This document shows positions 59,568 to 64,000 of a DNA stretch of 64,000 nucleotides, in pieces. The first letter of the stretch is position 1. Each line of letters begins with the position of its first letter. Under the pieces are notes generated by a model. It saw nothing but the letters and a program-made list of their open reading frames with translations. It had not been told where the DNA came from and did no database searches. This stretch comes from Lithospermum erythrorhizon (Eukaryota > Streptophyta > Magnoliopsida > Boraginales > Boraginaceae): NCBI GenBank assembly GCA_019722365.1, contig JADFUC010001285.1:620001-684000 (forward strand), in the 5' to 3' direction. The position numbers were made by a program, and so were the translations under genes.

Positions 59568-59975
59568 CCGCCCCCTTCTAATTTGTTACTCATACATTAC
59601 CACATTTATACTAACTCCATAAATGTTCCTTACTTAAGAAAACTAGAGTCAAAATCCCAGTCAGTAGCCATAAATAATTATTCTTGATATATAGTTACAT
59701 GCTCCTAAATTAATGTCAATATATACTAACATTGGTATAATAATTCTTTTTAAGATCCGGCGTTCTTCAATATATTTTTCATAAGTTATAATGCAGTTAA
59801 CTATTATGAGCTCACTATTATAATAAATATTTTAATCTTATATAATTTTTTTCATGCGGAAATTTTGAACTCGAATCATAAAAAATTATTACATCTATAG
59901 GTGTCAAATGATATAAGTTAAAATTTTATAATGTTTTAATCACAACTTCGAAAATTTGTAATGAGATAAGACTCA
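59568..59975 (-). repeat. Dispersed repeat, copy in reverse orientation
   Basis: Reverse-complement partner of 24052-24532; see that entry. It sits immediately after duplication copy A. Confidence 0.75.
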
Positions 59976-60294
59976 AGTTGGTCATATATATATTTAGCTC
60001 TATCCAAATTTGAAATTGAACGGTAAAGCCCATGAATCATATTCAGACCGACCGAGAGCAGCGGGAAACGACCGAATTGGTCATGTGATCACGAAGGCCT
60101 ATGTCCTAAGGCAGACCTCCATTGCACTTTTGAGGTGCTGCCTTATGGTCTCCCCAAGCGGGAGAGCCAACGTCATAATTTGCCAACGCAGTTCTAATCA
60201 ATATTAATTTTAGCTTTATTCTATTATAAAAAAGACGTAACGGTCGACGTTAAATTTTAACGCGCACTAACCAATATCGCTTTTTATTACAAAA

Positions 60295-60740
60295 GGCTCA
60301 CAGGAACGACGTGCAGCATTCGGGGTCGGAACGAGCACCCGGGAATCGCGAGCGATCGCGGAACTTAATCGAGCAGTCGCCGGGAATCCACCGAGCGCTC
60401 GAACGACCGAGCACTCTCGACCGACCGAGAGAAGCCGGGGAACGACCGAGAGCAACCGGAGAATGAGCCGAGTAGCGGGACCGACCGGATCACCGGCAGC
60501 ACTCGGGATTGCATCGAGAGCACCGACGCACCGAGCACAGTGGAAACGACCGAGAGCACATGGGAAACTTAATCGAGAGAACCCATGAAACGACCGAGAG
60601 CACCCGGGAACCACCACTAGCACCCGTGAACGACGAGAGTAGCCAAAGGAAATCCACCGCGTAGCACCATGACCGAGAGCACCCTGGGAATCCATCAGAG
60701 CCGGAGAACGACCGAGAGCAAATTGGGAACGACTGAGTAT
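60295..60740. repeat. GC-rich ~21-bp minisatellite (GAACGACCGAGAGCACCCGG)
   Basis: About 20 degenerate units in roughly 445 bp, spaced 19-23 bp. The core ACCGAGAGCA is repeated most faithfully. It is strikingly GC-rich against AT-rich flanks. The 158-codon minus-strand ORF across it is a repeat artefact (Arg/Ser/Val-rich, no domain). Single units also occur near 60046-60070. Confidence 0.85.
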
Positions 60741-60774
60741 CAAAGGAACGAATTTAGAACCTGAGTTTATCCGA

Positions 60775-61250
60775 GACGCATTATTAATTTAGCACCCTAT
60801 CTCGAATCGTGGCTAACTAAACATATTATTTGAGAGAGTTTATTAAAGGACCAATATTAATTTAACGAAATAATTGCATAAAAAAAAGAAATAAAAAATT
60901 AAAAGGAACAAAAACATGAATTATTAATTTAGCACCATATCTCGAGTCGGTATCTTGGAGATGTTATTAAATAATCGGTGCATTGATTTATCGAAGCGAG
61001 TAAAAAAGGCAAAAAAATCCAAATAAAGTAGCATGGAACGCGAGATGAACAAAGAACCGCATTTGACCGCTCGCGGCACCGACGCGATAAAGCTTTTTAC
61101 AGAATACTGGAGCACTGGAAAAGTTAAACGAAGAAAATCACTTAATTATTAATTTAACACCTTATCCACGAGTCGTTCCGGCCAAAAATATTATTTTAAA
61201 ATTTATTAAATAATCAAGATTAATCTATCAAATTAAAAAATACAAGGTGT
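60775..61250 (+). repeat. Three-copy repeat TTATTAATTTAGCACC(C/A)TATCTCGAGTCG
   Basis: Copies start near 60781, 60920 and 61145. Each begins with TTATTAATTTA(G/A)CACC and a TCGAGTCG-like box, followed by AT-rich sequence (TTATTAAATAATC in two copies). Spacing is about 139 and 225 bp. Confidence 0.7.
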
Positions 61251-61321
61251 ATGGACAGCGCGTGCTAACCACGCGATCCATCTTTTATATATAAATAACG
61301 ATGATTTTATAAGTTGCCACA

Positions 61322-61358
61322 CATTCGCCACGGGTGACCCGTTCGATCCGCAACGGGT
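61322..61358 (+). pseudogene. tRNA-Asp relic
   Basis: Only the 3' half is recognisable (CACGGGTGACCCGTTCGATC then CGCAACGG). The 5' half is lost and single bases are missing in the T stem, so no cloverleaf can form. The oligo-T downstream is retained. Confidence 0.85.
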
Positions 61359-62835
61359 ACATATATTTTTTGGTCAGCTGAAGTGAAGAAGACATAATAT
61401 TTTGAAGAGGATATTTCATTCTTTGTGATGTCAATTACAATAAGTTGGCATTTATCAATTTACAAAAATTCTACTGCTAGCATATTTGTTTTGGCTAAGT
61501 ATTCTGATTTTGTTTGTTGAGCAATTTGAGCTAAATAATATGGTTCCTGTAATGCTGTCTAAATTGTTATTTAAATAATATCAGACATTTGTACAATATT
61601 AGCATATCAAACCTGAGTCACATCTATCCCACATAGGGTAGTTCCAAGAGGTTTGGCTCTTACCATCTATACAAATCTGTATGTAATAACTAAGCCGAAA
61701 ATTACCTGATCTGGTCAATGTAAGGATCAAATGCCCACACAGGTAGTGACCTCCATTGTACTTATAAAAAGCTTCCTTACATTCCCAAATGAGAAATTAA
61801 CGCCATATGCTCAAGGTCATGCTGCCCCTAATCAATTCCAGATTAATTTTATCTTGTTTACACATAACAACTTTGTTTTAGAGTACAATCTGCCCCCAAT
61901 TTGTAAATTCATAGCTCCTAGCCTTTGAAATGTAACATAATATGAGAATGAATCCTATGTTATAATTTCCACCCTTGGAAAAAAAATGAGTCAAGTTTCC
62001 TGTCTGAATTGTCTAAACTTTTATATCTAATAACGAAAATTTTAATGAACCGATTAATTGTTTCCGATATCGAGCCACCGATTTAATTGTAATTTCTGGT
62101 ACATTTTTCTGAACTAATAATCACGCGTTTTAAGCTTAATCCGCCATAGGTTTATTGTCCTCTCTCTTGATGTTTCATGGAAAAAGAGAACCTTAATGCG
62201 CAGATGAACTGGCAACGAATTGTGCAGCCTCCTTCAAGGTATTTGACCTAAGTTTGTTTCATTCATTTTTTCTGTTAACCAAATTGACCAATATGGCAAT
62301 ATGTATTTCCTGTCTGAATTGGTATGCAATGTCTAAGCTTATAAGTTGAGCAATATGAACACAAGAAAATTCTGAGCCCTACTCATCTCCCACACAGAAA
62401 TATTACATGAAAGTATTCATTGAGGCTCTATACAAATTTAGATATTAGAACAACTAAAAATTCACTTACCTGGACGGGGTCTATGGGTGATCATGAAGGC
62501 CTATGTCCTAAGGCAGTGACCTCCATTGCACTTTGGAGGGGTGCTGCCTTATGGTCTCCTTAGCAGGAGCGCCAACATCATAATTTATGGCAAACGCAGG
62601 CCCTTAACCAATATCAGTTTTAGCTTTTTATTCTATTGCAAAGGCTGTGTGCACTCTCATTGGTTTTGGAGAGGTGATGAAGTGGCTTTCCAAGAGGGGA
62701 TAACCAACGCCGTAATTTTGCATGAAGCCACTGGCCATGACATAATTAGTATCGCCTATGGCTGTAAATCTACTGAGATTGAGAGGCGCTCTCTTGGTCT
62801 CAAATATGCAGCAGCCGATGTCATAATTTCAGGAC
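61322..62835 (+). repeat. Segmental duplication, copy B (contains the tRNA relic)
   Basis: The partner of 57640-59540, same orientation, about 3.7 kb away, with many small deletions. No coding region is seen in either copy. Confidence 0.88.
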
Positions 62836-63105
62836 GTAGGCCTGTCTCATACTCTGTCTAATTCTCCACAATGTAGGATGATTAGTAACTTTTAAGCTAA
62901 TGCATGTTTTATAAATGGCCATAAGAAAATCACTTGAACGAGAATAAGGAGAACAATAAGCAAGAAGTTACAGAGAGAAGAGTTGTATTGACTACTAGTA
63001 TGTAGTATCTCATGCATCAGGAACCATTTAGTATCAATAGAAACTCACATCTTCAACTAATCAGATTCATAACAAGCTAACTAGATGAATAACGACATAA
63101 GTTCT

Positions 63106-64000
63106 TTAACTAGACATCATAACTTGATCAATAGCTTGAAGGGCTTGGTTGGCGAAGAATCTGACATCAACATCTGGGTCTTCGCTGAGTTCAACCAAAC
63201 AAGGACGAATCGTCTTCTCTACCACCTGCACAAAAGAATTTAGACGTGAACTCATCAATTAGCATACATTGGCGTCTCTAATTCTAAAACTTAAGCTTGA
63301 GCGATACTAGTCAAAGCAGATTGTTCGACTTAACCAAAGCTTACAAGCTATGTCACATGCCTCAATGCCTATTAAGACGTTTCCGCCTAAGCGGGGTAAT
63401 GGGGTTGGATAGTACGCATTCTTACCACTGTGATAACAAGGAGGTAGTTCCCAAATTGAGGAAGCTAAACTATTAAAACATCCAGTTCAACATGAATGAA
63501 CACCAGAGTCACCACCCCAAACACAAGATGCTTTTCCTAGTTTTTTTTAAAATTAGGATGCATTGTTTGCATTTAGGTTCCGATAATAAGGTTTGCTGGT
63601 AGCCAGAAGAGATGGAATTATGTAACTTTCTTAGAAGAGCAAAATTTTCACTCTACATCGCATGACTTTTTTAAGTATGTCGTTATTCACAATAGGGCAT
63701 GATAGAAAAGTATAAGTAATCAGAAAATTCTAACCGGTTGATCAACAATAGGAATGAGTGACTGCAACACCTTGGCCACATTGAACTTCATATTTGGAAC
63801 CCTGAAAGGATATAACCATCAGAATCGAACTCCTGGTGAATCTATAATATATTTTGCAGTAGGTTTTACTTACTTGTCCTTAGATGCGGCAACAATAACT
63901 GGAAGAAGTTTTGAACAGGTTATATCTGCTCCCATCACAGGGGCAAGGAGAGATACTGCTTGGAGAATTGTCATACGATAAAGGTAATGGGGATCATTAA
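63106..64000 (-). CDS. PP2AA: Protein phosphatase 2A 65-kDa regulatory (scaffold) subunit A, 3' end
   Basis: The last three exons are visible: beyond 64000 to 63874, 63801-63735 and 63225-63106, with GT-AG junctions in phase. They encode DPHYLYRMTILQAVSLLAPV, then KLLPVIVAASKDKVPNMKFN, VAKVLQSLIPIVDQPVVEKT and IRPCLVELSEDPDVDVRFFA, ending ...QVMMSS-stop. These are the C-terminal HEAT repeats of the PP2A A subunit, which holds the catalytic C subunit and a B subunit; in plants (RCN1/PP2AA) it affects auxin transport and hormone signalling in cytosol and nucleus. The match to the family is nearly residue for residue. Only about the last 105 of roughly 587 residues are here; the gene continues past the window. 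Confidence 0.97.
63350..63460. mobile_element. SINE-like fragment in the last PP2AA intron
   Basis: Contains TGCCTCAATGCCTATTAAG, CGCCTAAGCGGGGTAATGGG, then TTGGATAGTACGCATTCTTAC, minus one base overlap between strings. It matches the tract at 38775-38870 and resembles plant SINE bodies. It lies inside the intron 63226-63734. Confidence 0.55.

Larger units (their letters stand above)
58078..62640 (+). repeat. Dispersed hairpin module, five copies in this region
   Basis: Copies start near 58078, 59268, 60092, 61728 and 62492. The best copies read TGATCATGAAGGCCTATGTC, CTAAGGCAGTGACCTCCATT, GCACTTTGGAGGGGTGCTGC, CTTATGGTCTCC, then CCAACGTCATAATTT. TAAGGCAG pairs with CTGCCTTA, and ACCTCCA pairs with TGGAGG(G/T), around a TTGCACTT loop. 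The 60092 copy lost TG from one arm and bases from the other but keeps the stem. The 61728 copy is badly decayed. A related second module (GAGATTGAGAGG...TGGTCTCAAATATGCAGC) lies at 59486 and 62770. Confidence 0.7.

Noticed and set aside
60267..60743. 158-codon minus-strand ORF rich in Arg, Ser and Val
   Set aside because: It lies entirely in the GC-rich minisatellite; the repeated composition and absence of any domain indicate a repeat artefact.

Overview
This window is nuclear DNA of a flowering plant. The evidence is intron-rich genes with GT-AG junctions, plant-only families (a DIVARICATA-type MYB, a B3 factor, a DVL/RTFL peptide, a PP2A scaffold subunit), a eukaryotic tRNA-Asp without an encoded CCA, and abundant decayed retrotransposons and AT-rich intergenic sequence. 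A eudicot is most likely; I cannot fix the species. There are no operons, CRISPR arrays or bacterial features. Exon boundaries were read by eye from splice consensus, reading frame and remembered family motifs; no database was searched.

Layout. 1-5.7 kb: AT-rich sequence with a fold-back element and short direct repeats. 5.7-8.4 kb: a two-exon MYB gene (+) and a small DVL/RTFL peptide gene (-). 9.9-18.2 kb: TTA-rich low-complexity arms, then a GC-richer block of decayed repetitive DNA. 18.3-18.8 kb: an intronless B3 gene (-), lying between two same-orientation copies of one repeat (16.4-18.2 and 20.2-21.5 kb). 21.5-32.1 kb: mostly intergenic, with a long (TA)n tract, a broken copy of the 3' part of the next gene (24.8-26.1 kb) and a chimeric fragment (27.3-27.7 kb).

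32.4-39.1 kb (-): the most notable gene. It is an 18-exon CDCA7-like zf-4CXXC_R1/DDT gene in which the four-exon zinc-finger cassette occurs three times in tandem. My exons sum to 2,970 nt, an open frame of 989 codons plus stop. A decayed Ty1/copia element (39.4-44.2 kb), itself split by a solo-LTR-like insertion, lies about 0.3 kb upstream of its ATG.

44.6-52.5 kb: a decaying alpha/beta-hydrolase (lipase) gene (-) with an intact catalytic last exon but lost upstream exons, an inverted copy of its second exon, and a compact two-exon gene for a 67-residue single-pass membrane protein. Intron 1 and the 5' flank of the lipase gene hold two tandem-repeat arrays. 53.6-55.15 kb: a Pack-MULE-like element with about 110-bp inverted ends around a gene-like fragment. 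57.6-62.9 kb: an intact tRNA-Asp and a diverged duplicate of its downstream sequence carrying a tRNA relic. Scattered through it are several copies of a module that can form a hairpin, and between the duplicates a GC-rich minisatellite. 63.1-64 kb: the last three exons of a PP2A A-subunit gene (-).

The genes do not form one pathway. The recurring theme is local duplication and shuffling: exon cassettes, gene fragments and repeats have been copied within about 60 kb, so most unusual signals here are products of duplication and decay.
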